The notes: generated from the sequence alone by a model not told the origin. A stretch of DNA of 64,000 bases from Bhargavaea ginsengi (GCF_900109165.1 NZ_FNZF01000001.1:921376-985375), one strand, 5' to 3'; counted from the first letter of the stretch, positions 50,274 to 59,381 are shown. Translations and numbers: made by a program.

Positions 50274-51485
50274 TCATGCATGAATCTCTGTCGTTTTCTC
50301 CTCTGCCGCCGTGTCCCCAAGAAAGTCGAGGACCGCGCCGATGAAGGTTTTGCCGATGTACTGGATCGATCGTTCATCGACATTGAATTTCGGATGGTGG
50401 TGCGGGAAGTCTGCCCCGATCTCCGGATTGCCTCCGCCGACGATGAAATAAGAAGCTTTCACGTGCTCGGTGTAGTAGGCAAAGTCTTCGCTGCCGGACA
50501 TCGGTTCAACGTAACGGACATTTTCAGCGCCGAAGATGGAAGCCGCCACCTTGGCAACGCGCTTTGTCTCCTCCGCATCATTGTAGATGGACGGGCAGTC
50601 GCGGACGTAATGGAATTCGTAGGTCGCGCCGTTCCCTTCACACGTCGTTCGTGTCAGGCGTTCCATCGCTTCTTCGATCAGGTCACGCACTTCCGGATCA
50701 TAGGTGCGGACCGTACCTTTCAGAACCGCCTTGTCCGGGATGACATTTGTCGCGTCCCCGCTTTGAAACGAGCCGACCGTGATGACGCCCGAGCGCATCG
50801 GGTTCACGCGGCGGCTGAGGATCTGCTGGAAGTTGACGACGAGCTGGCTGCCGGTCACGAGCGGGTCGATCGTTGTGTGCGGCGCCGCTCCGTGGCCGCC
50901 CTTGCCTAAAATCGCGATCTCAAAATCGTCCTGTGCAGAAGAGGCATAGCCTTCCATCACCCCGACGCTTCCCAGGGGCTCATCGGCCATAACATGAGCG
51001 CCGTAGATCACATCCACCCCGTCCAGGCAGCCGTCCTGGATCATGAAGTCCGCTCCGCCCGGCGTCGTTTCCTCAGCGTGCTGATGAAGGAAGACGACCG
51101 TGCCTGAAAGTTCATCACGGACTTCAGAAAGCACTTTGGCTACGCCCAGCAGCGTGGCTGTATGAAGGTCGTGGCCGCAGGCGTGCATGACGCCCGGCAC
51201 GGTCGATTTATACGGAACCTCTTTTTCATCCTGGATCGGAAGCGCGTCAAAGTCCGCGCGCAGGGCGACAGTTTTGCCTGGCTTGCCGCCCTTCAGTGTC
51301 CCGACAACCCCGCGGCCGCCGACACCGGTGCGGACCTCGATGCCGAGGTTCCGGAGATACTCGGCGACAAACGCCGGCGTACGCTCTTCGGTATGCCCGA
51401 CTTCCGGATGCATATGGAGGTCGCGGCGGATCGCGACGAGCTCCTCTTGCAACTGACTGAACCGTTCATATAATGGTTGATTCAT
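50274..51485 (-). CDS. M20-family amidohydrolase
   Basis: A 403-aa metal-dependent amidohydrolase of the hippuricase/N-acyl-amino-acid hydrolase group. Motifs in order: RRDLHMHPEVGHTE, ALRADFDALPIQDE, HACGHDLHTATLLG, the catalytic HQHAEETTPGG, and a C-terminal SGSEDFAYYT. It is co-oriented with the YfcC transporter gene (54-nt gap), so the transporter probably imports its N-acylated or peptide-like substrate. The start follows GGAGGAG. Confidence 0.9.
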   Translation of the reverse strand: MNQPLYERFSQLQEELVAIRRDLHMHPEVGHTEERTPAFVAEYLRNLGIEVRTGVGGRGVVGTLKGGKPGKTVALRADFDALPIQDEKEVPYKSTVPGVMHACGHDLHTATLLGVAKVLSEVRDELSGTVVFLHQHAEETTPGGADFMIQDGCLDGVDVIYGAHVMADEPLGSVGVMEGYASSAQDDFEIAILGKGGHGAAPHTTIDPLVTGSQLVVNFQQILSRRVNPMRSGVITVGSFQSGDATNVIPDKAVLKGTVRTYDPEVRDLIEEAMERLTRTTCEGNGATYEFHYVRDCPSIYNDAEETKRVAKVAASIFGAENVRYVEPMSGSEDFAYYTEHVKASYFIVGGGNPEIGADFPHHHPKFNVDERSIQYIGKTFIGAVLDFLGDTAAEEKTTEIHA

Positions 51486-51539
51486 GTTCTTTACTCCTCC
51501 ATTTTAAAAGGGACGGCAACTGCCGCCCCAAAGATTTGA

Positions 51540-52961
51540 TCAAGCCGGCCAGATAAACAGATGGGCGATCGTGACAATAATAATCGCCATGATGAACTGG
51601 ATGACAAACAGCGGTGCCATCCACTTAAACCATTTCGTAAGGGAAATGCCGGCCATGGCGAGTGCCGCGAACAGCAGCCCGTTTGTCGGCGAGAAGATGT
51701 TCGTGATGCCGTCACCCATCTGGAAAGCGAGGACCACCGTCTGGCGGCTGACGCCGATCAGGTCGCCGAGCGGCGTCATGAGCGGCATCGTCAGTGCGGC
51801 CTGGCCGCTTCCGGAAGCAACGATGAGGTTCATGAACGCCTGAACGACAAACATGGCACCCGCGGCCATCACGGTCGGCAGCTCCGATACAAGGCCCGAG
51901 ATGCCATAGAGGATGGTGTCGATCGTGTTGCTGTTTTCAAGCAACGTGACCGCACCATAAGCGAATCCGACGACAAGGGCGCCGACGATCAGCTCCTCGC
52001 ATCCCCGGACGAACGCCATCGTCGTCCCGTTGATCCCCATGCGGTTCACGATTCCGATTACAATCGCCATGATGACGAACAGCGCGGAGATTTCCTGGAT
52101 ATACCATCCGTACTTGATGACGCCGTAAGCAAGGGCGATGAATGTGGCCAGCAGAATCAGAAGCGTTACACCCTGCCTGCGGGACAGCTTCATATCCAGC
52201 GCGGCCGCCTTGTCCACATTGCGTTTTTTGTCTTCTTCATAGGTCACGCTCAGCTCGGGATTTTTCTTGACCTTGGCCGCGTAGCGCATGACGAAGAGAA
52301 TCGATACCGTTACGTAGGCAAACCAGAAGAAGATCCGCGGCACCATTCCTGAGAAGGTCGGAAGTTCGGCGATCCCCTGTGCAACGCCGACCGTGAACGG
52401 ATTCATGAACGCAGCGGTGAATCCGGTGGCGACTCCGACCATGACCACTGCGGCGCCGGTCATCGAGTCAAAGCCCATCATCATCGCAAGCGGCACCAGG
52501 ATCAGAATAAACGGCAGTGCTTCTTCAAACATGCCGATTGTCGCGCCCCCGATGGCGAAGAACATCATGAATACCGGGATCATCAGCATCTCCCGGCCCT
52601 CCAGCCTGCCTGAGACGGAGCCGAATGCGCCTTCGATCGCTTTGGTCTCCTTGAAGACGTTAAACGCCCCGCCGACGATGAAAATAAAGAAGACGATGCC
52701 GGCACTGGTTGTGAGGCCCGCATGGATCGCCTTGAAGATATCCATGAATCCGGCCGGGTTGGACTCAATCTGGTGATAGGAGCCTTCCACTACCAGGGTC
52801 TGTCCTTCTTCGTTTGTCGTCCGTTCATATTCACCGGCCGGAATCAGATATGTACTGATTGCCGTCAGCAGGATAACTGCGAACAATATGGCGAATGGAT
52901 GGGGAACTTCGAACTTGAACCGCTTTTTGCGGCGGTTGGTGGTGTCTGAAATATTGGCCAT
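51540..52961 (-). CDS. YfcC-family transporter
   Basis: A 473-aa membrane protein with about eleven to thirteen helices, of the YfcC (C4-dicarboxylate/arginine-ornithine antiporter-like) family. Landmarks: YLIPAGEYERTTNEEGQTLV after the first helix, FFAIGGATIGMFEEALPF, GFTAAFMNPFTVGVAQGIAE, and VASGSGQAALTMPLMTPLGD with FSPTNGLLFAAL near the end. It is often paired with M20 hydrolases, as here. The start at 52961 follows TAGGAG. The substrate is unknown. Confidence 0.88.
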   Translation of the reverse strand: MANISDTTNRRKKRFKFEVPHPFAILFAVILLTAISTYLIPAGEYERTTNEEGQTLVVEGSYHQIESNPAGFMDIFKAIHAGLTTSAGIVFFIFIVGGAFNVFKETKAIEGAFGSVSGRLEGREMLMIPVFMMFFAIGGATIGMFEEALPFILILVPLAMMMGFDSMTGAAVVMVGVATGFTAAFMNPFTVGVAQGIAELPTFSGMVPRIFFWFAYVTVSILFVMRYAAKVKKNPELSVTYEEDKKRNVDKAAALDMKLSRRQGVTLLILLATFIALAYGVIKYGWYIQEISALFVIMAIVIGIVNRMGINGTTMAFVRGCEELIVGALVVGFAYGAVTLLENSNTIDTILYGISGLVSELPTVMAAGAMFVVQAFMNLIVASGSGQAALTMPLMTPLGDLIGVSRQTVVLAFQMGDGITNIFSPTNGLLFAALAMAGISLTKWFKWMAPLFVIQFIMAIIIVTIAHLFIWPA

Positions 52962-53098
52962 GCACAGTCACTCCTATAGGTCGAAGACCGTCGAAATTTA
53001 AGTATGTATAAATATAAGTTAATAGAAGTAGGCGGTCAATACGAAATCTACAGAAAATAAATCTCGCCCCCTCCTTTTATTAGATTTTCAAGAAATGG

Positions 53099-53123
53099 AA
53101 AAACCGGGCATTGCCCGGTTTTT
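53099..53123 (-). terminator. Terminator of the acyl-CoA ligase gene
   Basis: AAAACCGGGC-ATT-GCCCGGTTTTT, with A/T runs on both sides. Confidence 0.85.
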
Positions 53124-53142
53124 ATCGGATCTTTATGAAAGG

Positions 53143-54756
53143 TTATACCGTCTGCCCCATCTGCTCCCGCAGCTTCGCCTTGAGGAATTTGCCGACGGAG
53201 GTTTTTGGAATTTCATCGAGGAAGACGACGTTGTCCGGAACCCACCATTTGGCGAACTGGCCTTCCAGATAGCCGAGGAGTTCCTGCTTTTTTTCCTCAT
53301 TCCGCTCAATGCCGTCTTTCAGGACGACGCAGGCGAGCGGACGCTCGAGCCACTTCTCATGCGGGACGGCGATGACCGCTGCCTCGAAGACGTCCTGATG
53401 CGTCATAAGGGCGTTCTCGAGGTCAACCGAGGAAATCCATTCGCCTCCGGACTTGATCAGGTCCTTGGTCCGGTCGGTGATCTTGATATAGCCGTCAGGT
53501 GTCATGACGGCGATGTCGCCGGTATAGAGCCAGCCATCACGGAACGCGTCTTTCGTGCGCTCATCCTTATAGTACTCGTCCGCGATCCACGGGCCGCGGA
53601 CGGTCAGCTCGCCCATCGTCTTGCCGTCCCACGGCACTTCGCCCTGCTCGTTGATGACGCGCGTATCGATGCCCGGGATCGTCATGCCCTGCGAGGCGCG
53701 GAGGTCGAGCTTTTCTTCGGCGGTCTTTTCTTCCACCGAAGAGGTGTAGTTCGACAAGCTGACAAGCGGCGACGTTTCGGTCATGCCGTAGCCGACGATG
53801 AACGGAACACCGTACTTTTCCTCGAACGCCTTGATCAGGCCCTTCGGCGAGGCGGATCCTCCGCAGACGATGGCGCGCAGCGAGCTGATGTCACGCGGCT
53901 TCTGCTCGAGTGTCTTCAGCACGCCAAGCCAGATGGTCGGCACACCCGCTGTGAGTGTGACTTTTTCCTGTTCGATCAGATCAAGCAGGACGTCCGGATT
54001 GAATCCGCCCGGTCCCGGCAGCACCTGCGTGATGCCGAAAAAGACACCGGCAAACGGGAGGCCCCACGCGTTCGCATGGAACATCGGGACGACCGACAGC
54101 GTGATATCCCGCTCCGACAGGCCCATGCCGTCGGCAAGCCCGAGCGCGTAACTGTGGAGGACGAGCCCTCGGTGGGAGTAGACAACGCCTTTCGGATTGC
54201 CGGTCGTGGCACTTGTGTAGCACATGCCGGCCGGCGTGTTTTCGTTGAGGTCATCCGGAAATACATAGTCGTCCGATGCTTTCGACATTAGTGCTTCGTA
54301 GGAGTGGACGTTGCTGAGGGCCGTTTCCGGCAGCTTGTCCGAGTCCGACATGACGATGATGTGCTTGACCGTCTTCAGCTGCGGCGCAAGTTTCTCGATC
54401 AGCGGGAACAGGTCGTCGTCGACAAGCAGGATTTCATCCTCTGCGTGGTTGATGACATAGACGATGTGCTCCGGTGACAGGCGGATGTTGATCATGTGCA
54501 GGATTGCTCCGGCGCACGGGACACCGAAATACGCCTCGAGATGGCGGTGTGTGTTCCAGGCGAACGAGCCAACCTTTGTCCCCCGCTCCATGCCGAGTTC
54601 GGTCAGGAGAGAAGCGAGCTTCCGGGTACGCTTCGCGAATTCGCGGTACGGAATGCGATGCGTTTGTGTGGCGGTTTTCGAGATGATCTCCTTGTCCGGG
54701 AAATAGCGCTCCGCGCGGTCCACGAACGTCTTCAATAGCAGCGGCGTCTTCATCAT
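53143..54756 (-). CDS. AMP-dependent acyl-CoA synthetase
   Basis: A 537-aa ligase of the ANL superfamily that activates a fatty or related acid to its CoA thioester. The AMP-binding loop is TSATTGNPKGVVYSH, the A5 motif is GYGMTETSPL, the A7 motif is GWLYTGDIAVM, and the A10 Lys is in PKTSVGKFLKAKLRE. Start: ATG at 54756, 10 bases after GGAG, with a second ATG directly after it. It is the last gene of the beta-oxidation-type cluster. It is separated from the CoA-transferase gene by a four-unit 21-nt array instead of a terminator. Confidence 0.9.
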   Translation of the reverse strand: MMKTPLLLKTFVDRAERYFPDKEIISKTATQTHRIPYREFAKRTRKLASLLTELGMERGTKVGSFAWNTHRHLEAYFGVPCAGAILHMINIRLSPEHIVYVINHAEDEILLVDDDLFPLIEKLAPQLKTVKHIIVMSDSDKLPETALSNVHSYEALMSKASDDYVFPDDLNENTPAGMCYTSATTGNPKGVVYSHRGLVLHSYALGLADGMGLSERDITLSVVPMFHANAWGLPFAGVFFGITQVLPGPGGFNPDVLLDLIEQEKVTLTAGVPTIWLGVLKTLEQKPRDISSLRAIVCGGSASPKGLIKAFEEKYGVPFIVGYGMTETSPLVSLSNYTSSVEEKTAEEKLDLRASQGMTIPGIDTRVINEQGEVPWDGKTMGELTVRGPWIADEYYKDERTKDAFRDGWLYTGDIAVMTPDGYIKITDRTKDLIKSGGEWISSVDLENALMTHQDVFEAAVIAVPHEKWLERPLACVVLKDGIERNEEKKQELLGYLEGQFAKWWVPDNVVFLDEIPKTSVGKFLKAKLREQMGQTV

Positions 54757-54848
54757 TTGAATCCAGCTCCTTTTGTATGGTGGATTGGCGATGGTGAAGG
54801 TCTGGTTGAGTGGGTTGCTGCATGGCATGGCTGGCGGTTATCGGATGT

Positions 54849-54930
54849 GAGTTTGAAGATTAGGTGCTTGAGTTTGAAGATTACACGCTTGAGTTTGAAG
54901 ATTAGGCCCCCCGAGTTTGAAGATTACGTC
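54849..54930 (-). repeat. 21-nt array, core TAATCTTCAAACTC (four units), after the CoA-transferase gene
   Basis: Plus-strand GAGTTTGAAGATTA begins at 54849, 54870, 54891 and 54913 (steps 21, 21, 22). On the minus strand the first unit starts within 10 nt of the stop codon. The last three TAA triplets are in the reading frame of the gene. Confidence 0.88.
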
Positions 54931-54934
54931 CTGC

Positions 54935-55918
54935 TCAGCTCTTCATCCAGTGCGGGTGTTCGTCAAGTTCGCCCGGACGGAGAACCGGGGTCAGGCAGAA
55001 GTCGGTCCGGAGCGAGACGTCGAGCCAGTGGCTTAGCGGTTCCGCCCCGAAGTAGCGGGCGACGTCTTCATGAACATCGTCGCGGTTTTTCCACTCCGGA
55101 TGGCCCGCAAAGTCGCAGAAGGCGTGCCAGAACTTGTCCTCGAGCGCACCGAGCGCGACGTATCGGCCGTCGGCAGTCGGATAAATGGCGTAACGGGCGC
55201 GGGAGCCGTCAAGGTCGGGCACCCCGCGGTCAGACAGGCCGGCTTCTTCGAATGCCTTGTGGACACTCTGCCAATGCGTGAGCCCGTCGGTGATGGAGAC
55301 GTCCAGACGCGCGCCTTCCCCGGTTTTCATCTTCCGGACAAGCGCGGCGAGGACGGCTTCCGCGACAAAGTGCCCGCCGGCAAAGTCGGCCAGCGTGTTT
55401 TTCGGCTGGACCGGCCGGCCGTTTTCATCGGTAAGTTGCGAAAGCACACCGGACAGCGCCAGATAATTGAGGTCATGGCTGCCGGCCCTGGCGAACTCAC
55501 CATCCAGGCCGTAGCCGGTCATCGAGCAGTAGATGAGTCCGGGGTTGAGCTCAAACAGCTCGTCCTCTCCGAAGCCGAGCCGCTCCAGCGTACCGGGGCG
55601 GAACGATTCGATCAGGACGTCGGTGCCGCGAATGAATTCCTTCATCTTCTCGTGGCCTTCCTTTGACTTCAGGTCGAGCTCGACGATCGTCTTGCCGGCG
55701 TTTTTCTTTTCATGGATCAGCCCTCCGGCAAGGCGGCGGGCGGGTTCCCCGCCGGGCGGCTCGACTTTTGTAACGTCGGCGCCCATTTCAGCGAGCCGGT
55801 AACTCGAATACGGTCCCGGGAGATAATATGTCACGTCGAGCACTTTTATGCCTTCGAGGAATCCGCCGCCTGGAGGGCGGACGGCATTTCGCTTACGGGT
55901 TTCTTTCATGCTGGTCAT
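54935..55918 (-). CDS. CaiB/BaiF-family (family III) CoA-transferase
   Basis: A 327-aa CoA-transferase, a little shorter than many. Family motifs: LEGIKVLDVTYYLPGPYSSY, ADVTKVEPPGGEPAR, the catalytic Asp in GSHDLNYLALSG, and DFAGGHFVAEAVLAALVRK. The start at 55918 overlaps the stop of the acyl-CoA dehydrogenase gene (ATGA), after GGGAGGA. It probably moves CoA between acyl groups, or acts as a racemase-like enzyme for branched acyl-CoA (AMACR type). Confidence 0.88.
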   Translation of the reverse strand: MTSMKETRKRNAVRPPGGGFLEGIKVLDVTYYLPGPYSSYRLAEMGADVTKVEPPGGEPARRLAGGLIHEKKNAGKTIVELDLKSKEGHEKMKEFIRGTDVLIESFRPGTLERLGFGEDELFELNPGLIYCSMTGYGLDGEFARAGSHDLNYLALSGVLSQLTDENGRPVQPKNTLADFAGGHFVAEAVLAALVRKMKTGEGARLDVSITDGLTHWQSVHKAFEEAGLSDRGVPDLDGSRARYAIYPTADGRYVALGALEDKFWHAFCDFAGHPEWKNRDDVHEDVARYFGAEPLSHWLDVSLRTDFCLTPVLRPGELDEHPHWMKS

Positions 55919-57081
55919 GCCTTCCTTCCTCCCGACAGTCCCATGTTTTTCGCGATGATCGTTTTCATGATCTCGTTTGTGCCGGCGTAGATCGACATGA
56001 CCGGAATATCGCGGTACCAGCGGGCGATCTTGTATTCTTCCATATAGCCGTAGCCGCCATGGAGCTGCATGCATTCGGCAGCCGCCTTCCGCGCGGTCTC
56101 GGTGATCCAGTACTTCGCCATCGACACCTTCGTCACGATGTCTTTGCCGTCCAGGTGGTCGGCAATCAGTGACTCGAGGAATGCCTTGCCAAGTTCGGCT
56201 TCCGTCGCGAGTTCCGCCAGCTTGAACTGGGTGTTCTGGAACGCGGCGACCGGGCGGCCAAACGCCTCGCGGGACTTTACATAGTCGATGGTGATCTCGA
56301 GCATATCCTCCATCGCGGTCTGGGCACCGATTGCCACTGTGAGCCGCTCCTGCTGCAGCTTTTCCATCATATAGTGGAAGCCCTTGCTCTCTTCGCCGAT
56401 CAGATTCGAGGCAGGCACGCGGCAGTCCTCGAAGTAAAGTTCCGCCGTATCCTGTGAATCCATGCCGACCTTGTCGAGCTTCCGGCCCTTCGTAAATCCT
56501 GGAGTCCCCTCTTCAATCAAAAGCAGACTCATCCCGCGGTGTTTCGGCTCCGCCTTAGGATCGGTCTTTACCGCAACCAGTGCCAGGTTCGTATTGATTC
56601 CGTTTGTGATGAACGTCTTCTGGCCGTTCACGACATAATGATCGCCGTCCTTGATCGCGGTCGTCTTGATGTTGGCAAGGTCCGATCCGGTTCCGGGCTC
56701 GGTCATCGCAATGGCGGTGATGACATCCCCTGTCACACAGCCCGGCAGGAAACGTTTTTTCTGCTCATCGGTCCCGTACGATTCGATATACGGCACGACG
56801 ATGTCGTTATGAAGGCCGACACCGGTGAGCCCGGCGCCGACACGCTCCATCTCTTCTTCGATCACAACGCCGAAGCTGAAATCCAGCCCAAGCCCGCCGT
56901 ATTGTTCTTCAACCTGCGGGCAGAGGAACCCCATCTCCCCGAGCTTTTTCCAGAACGATTTCGGAATCAGCCGGTCCTGTTCCCATTGTTCATAATGCGG
57001 CACGGCTTCTTTTTCGAGAAATTTCCGGAGTGACTCCCGGAACAGATCATGCTCTTCGGTTTCCCATCGGTATCGCGGCAT
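55915..57081 (-). CDS. Acyl-CoA dehydrogenase
   Basis: A 388-aa FAD enzyme that introduces the first double bond in beta-oxidation. Features: AMTEPGTGSDLANIKT, KTFITNGI, the flavin-binding QLHGGYGYMEEYKIARWYRD segment and APINEI-like end YAGTNEIMKTIIAKNMG. The start at 57081 follows GGGAG; the frame extends three codons upstream. It is translationally coupled to the CoA-transferase gene. Confidence 0.9.
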   Translation of the reverse strand: MPRYRWETEEHDLFRESLRKFLEKEAVPHYEQWEQDRLIPKSFWKKLGEMGFLCPQVEEQYGGLGLDFSFGVVIEEEMERVGAGLTGVGLHNDIVVPYIESYGTDEQKKRFLPGCVTGDVITAIAMTEPGTGSDLANIKTTAIKDGDHYVVNGQKTFITNGINTNLALVAVKTDPKAEPKHRGMSLLLIEEGTPGFTKGRKLDKVGMDSQDTAELYFEDCRVPASNLIGEESKGFHYMMEKLQQERLTVAIGAQTAMEDMLEITIDYVKSREAFGRPVAAFQNTQFKLAELATEAELGKAFLESLIADHLDGKDIVTKVSMAKYWITETARKAAAECMQLHGGYGYMEEYKIARWYRDIPVMSIYAGTNEIMKTIIAKNMGLSGGRKA

Positions 57082-57131
57082 GGCGACCACTCCCTTCTTT
57101 GTATGTGGGTTGGTTGGGGCGGGTGGATTGG

Positions 57132-57320
57132 ATTCGCGGCGGCAACTGTCGGTTTCGCGGCGGCAACTCGGGATTCTGCGCCGGCATCCAGCGATTCTGC
57201 GCCGGCAACCGGATTCGCGCCCACAACTCGGGATTTCGCGCCGGCAACTTGCAAATTCACGCCGACAACCCGCAAATCCGCGACTGCAACACCCAATTCC
57301 GCGTCCGCTCCCTCCAACCC
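57132..57320 (-). repeat. 21-nt array of nine GCG-centred units after the SDR gene
   Basis: A GCG (once ACG) follows ATTC/TTTC at 57136, 57157, 57178, 57199, 57217, 57238, 57259, 57280 and 57301. All steps are 21 except one of 18, still a multiple of three. On the minus strand it starts about 20 nt after the SDR stop codon and stays open in that frame for over 100 codons (a heptad such as VAGAKSR). It reaches almost to the next gene. Confidence 0.88.
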
Positions 57321-57329
57321 AACTCCCCC

Positions 57330-58100
57330 TTACTTCGGCTGCATCCGGATGGCGCCGTCCAAGCGGATGACGGTGCCGTTCAGCATGCGGTTTGTCACGA
57401 TCGATTCGACGAGCTGGGCGTATTCTTCCGGCTGGCCGAGGCGTTTCGGGAACGGCACGGTCTGCTCGAGCGCGGTGCGCGCGCTGTCCGGCAGGCCGTC
57501 GAACATCGGCGTGTTGATTAGGCCCGGGGCGATCGTCATCACACGGATGCCGTATGCCGCGAGTTCGCGGGCGATCGGGAGCGTCATTCCGGCGACGCCG
57601 CCTTTGGACGCGCTGTAGGCGACTTGGCCGATCTGGCCTTCGAAGGCGGCGACGGAAGCGGTGTTGATGATGACGCCGCGCTCGCCGTCCTCGCCGGGCT
57701 CATTGTCCGTCATCGCGTCCGCGGCAAGCCGGATGACGTTGAAGGTGCCGGTCAGATTGACGCGGATCACCTGCTCGAACTGCTCAAGCGGATGGACACC
57801 CTTCCTGCCGATCAGCTTGCCCGGCGTGCCGATGCCGGCGCAGTTGACGACGGTGTTGAGTCCGCCCATCGCTTCTTTTGCCGCCGCCACGTTCGCCTCA
57901 ACGGCTTTCCCGTCGGCGACGTCTGTCTCATAAAAGAAGGCGTTACCCTCTCCAAGCTCAGCCGCGTACCCCGTGCCCTTTTCTTCATTCAGATCAAAGA
58001 TGGCGACCTTGCCGCCGGCTTCGACGATCCGCTTTGCGGTCGCACCGCCAAGACCTGACGCCCCGCCGGTGATGATCGCCTTCACATTGTTCATGTCCAA
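57330..58100 (-). CDS. Short-chain dehydrogenase (3-hydroxyacyl-CoA dehydrogenase type II-like)
   Basis: A 256-aa SDR. The cofactor motif is TGGASGLGGATAKR, with Asp in AIFDLNEEKG favouring NAD. NCAGIGTPG follows. The catalytic Ser and YxxxK are in INTASVAAFEGQIGQVAYSASKGG. Overall it resembles HSD17B10/FabG-like 3-hydroxyacyl-CoA dehydrogenases. The position between thiolase and acyl-CoA dehydrogenase genes supports the third step of beta-oxidation. TTG at 58100 follows GGGGG with seven-base spacing; an ATG two codons in is an alternative. Confidence 0.87.
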   Translation of the reverse strand: MDMNNVKAIITGGASGLGGATAKRIVEAGGKVAIFDLNEEKGTGYAAELGEGNAFFYETDVADGKAVEANVAAAKEAMGGLNTVVNCAGIGTPGKLIGRKGVHPLEQFEQVIRVNLTGTFNVIRLAADAMTDNEPGEDGERGVIINTASVAAFEGQIGQVAYSASKGGVAGMTLPIARELAAYGIRVMTIAPGLINTPMFDGLPDSARTALEQTVPFPKRLGQPEEYAQLVESIVTNRMLNGTVIRLDGAIRMQPK

Positions 58101-58120
58101 CTCAAATCCCCCTAACCTGA

Positions 58121-58136
58121 CTGAATGCTCATTCGG
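58121..58136. promoter_or_regulatory. FadR-like palindrome between thiolase and SDR genes
   Basis: CTGAATG-CT-CATTCGG resembles the TGAATGA-N-TCATTCA operators of Bacillus FadR (TetR family). It lies in the 51-bp gap upstream of the SDR start, so a second regulated promoter may exist there. Confidence 0.55.
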
Positions 58137-58151
58137 TGTAATTAATGATTA

Positions 58152-59291
58152 TTAATCAATTCGTTCAATGACTGTGGCATTGGCCATGCCCATGCCTTCG
58201 CAGATCGCAAGCAGTCCGTATCGCCCGCCGGTCCGATCCAGGCGGTTCATGAGTGTGACAAGCAGTTTTGTTCCTGTTGCGCCGAGCGGATGGCCGAGTG
58301 CGATGGCGCCGCCGTCGACGTTCAGCTTTTCCGGATCCGCACCGGTTTCTTTGAGCCAGGCAAGCGGGACAGGCGCGAAAGCTTCGTTCACTTCATAGGT
58401 GTCCATATCCCCGATCGAGAGGCCGGCTTTCTTCAGTACTTTCTCCGTTGCAGCAATCGGTCCCGTCAGCATCAGTGTCGGATCGGATCCGACAACCGAG
58501 CGCGCGACAATCCTGGCCTTCGGCTTGAGTCCGAGCTCATCCGCCTTTTCTCGGGACATGAGGAGTACCGCAGATGCGCCGTCGCTCATCTGGCTGGCAT
58601 TACCCGCCGTGATCACTCCGTCTTCCTTGAACACGGTCTTGAGCCCTCCGAGCACGTCCGGAGTCGAGCCTTCCCGCGGGCCTTCGTCCGTATCGAACAC
58701 GTTGCCGTCCGCCGTTTCCACAGGTACAACCTCATCTCTGAACCGGCCTTCTCCGATTGCCGCAAATGCGCGCTCGTGGCTTCTCGCGCTGTATTCATCC
58801 AGCTCCGTGCGGCTCATGCCCCACTTTTCTGCGATGCGCTCAGCAGACAGGCCCTGGTTGATGATCTCGTACTGGGAGGTCAGCTTTTCGCTCGGCCTGG
58901 CGTCCCCGACATTCGAAAACATCGGCTCGCGCGTCATGCTTTCGACGCCGCCTGCAATAACGATGTCCATATCGCCCGCGGCAATCGCCTGCGCGCCGAA
59001 GTGTACCGCCTGCTGGCTGGATCCGCACTGGCGGTCGATCGTGACGCCCGGCACCTCGATCGGGAATCCCGCGATCAGAGCGGAGGTCCTGGCGATGTTG
59101 CCGCCCTGTTCCCCGGATTGCGTCACGCAGCCGAGGATTACATCTTCCACCCGGTCCTTCCCGACACCCGCACGCTTCACCAGTTCTTCCAGTACAACCG
59201 CCGCCAGCTCGTCAGGACGTGTTTCCGACAGCGCCCCCTTGCGCCGGCCGACTGCCGTACGCACGCCTTCGACAATCACGACTTCTCTCAT
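58152..59291 (-). CDS. Acetyl-CoA acyltransferase (thiolase)
   Basis: A 379-aa thiolase. The acyl-accepting Cys is in DRQCGSSQQAVHFGAQAI near 90. The other catalytic motifs are NEAFAP, GGAIALGHPLGATG and the C-terminal Cys in LLAICEGMGMAN. It is the first gene of the five-gene beta-oxidation-type cluster. The start follows GGGGGAGAG. Length and motifs are standard. Confidence 0.92.
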   Translation of the reverse strand: MREVVIVEGVRTAVGRRKGALSETRPDELAAVVLEELVKRAGVGKDRVEDVILGCVTQSGEQGGNIARTSALIAGFPIEVPGVTIDRQCGSSQQAVHFGAQAIAAGDMDIVIAGGVESMTREPMFSNVGDARPSEKLTSQYEIINQGLSAERIAEKWGMSRTELDEYSARSHERAFAAIGEGRFRDEVVPVETADGNVFDTDEGPREGSTPDVLGGLKTVFKEDGVITAGNASQMSDGASAVLLMSREKADELGLKPKARIVARSVVGSDPTLMLTGPIAATEKVLKKAGLSIGDMDTYEVNEAFAPVPLAWLKETGADPEKLNVDGGAIALGHPLGATGTKLLVTLMNRLDRTGGRYGLLAICEGMGMANATVIERID

Positions 59292-59304
59292 TCTCTCTCC
59301 CCCT

Positions 59305-59337
59305 TTATCACAATAGAAAGACTATTCTTGAAAGAAT
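59305..59337 (-). promoter_or_regulatory. Promoter and palindrome before the thiolase gene
   Basis: On the minus strand TTTCAA (59328-59333) and TGATAA (59305-59310) are 17 bp apart. ATTCTT-GA-AAGAAT (59324-59337), a perfect 6-bp inverted repeat, covers the -35 and is a possible repressor site. Confidence 0.5.
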
Positions 59338-59381
59338 CGTATCATGAAAACGTTCTCATCGTCCATATCATTCGGCGTCCG

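Noticed and set aside
56967-57317. Reading frame of about 116 codons over the nine-unit array, resembling a heptad-repeat protein
   Set aside because: It has no ribosome binding site and overlaps the start of the acyl-CoA dehydrogenase gene. The open frame follows from the 21-nt period and GC-rich units.
57132-57320. Could the 21-nt arrays be CRISPR arrays?
   Set aside because: Cores are 8-15 nt and degenerate, gaps are only 6-12 nt, and no cas genes are present. CRISPR repeats and spacers are two to three times longer.
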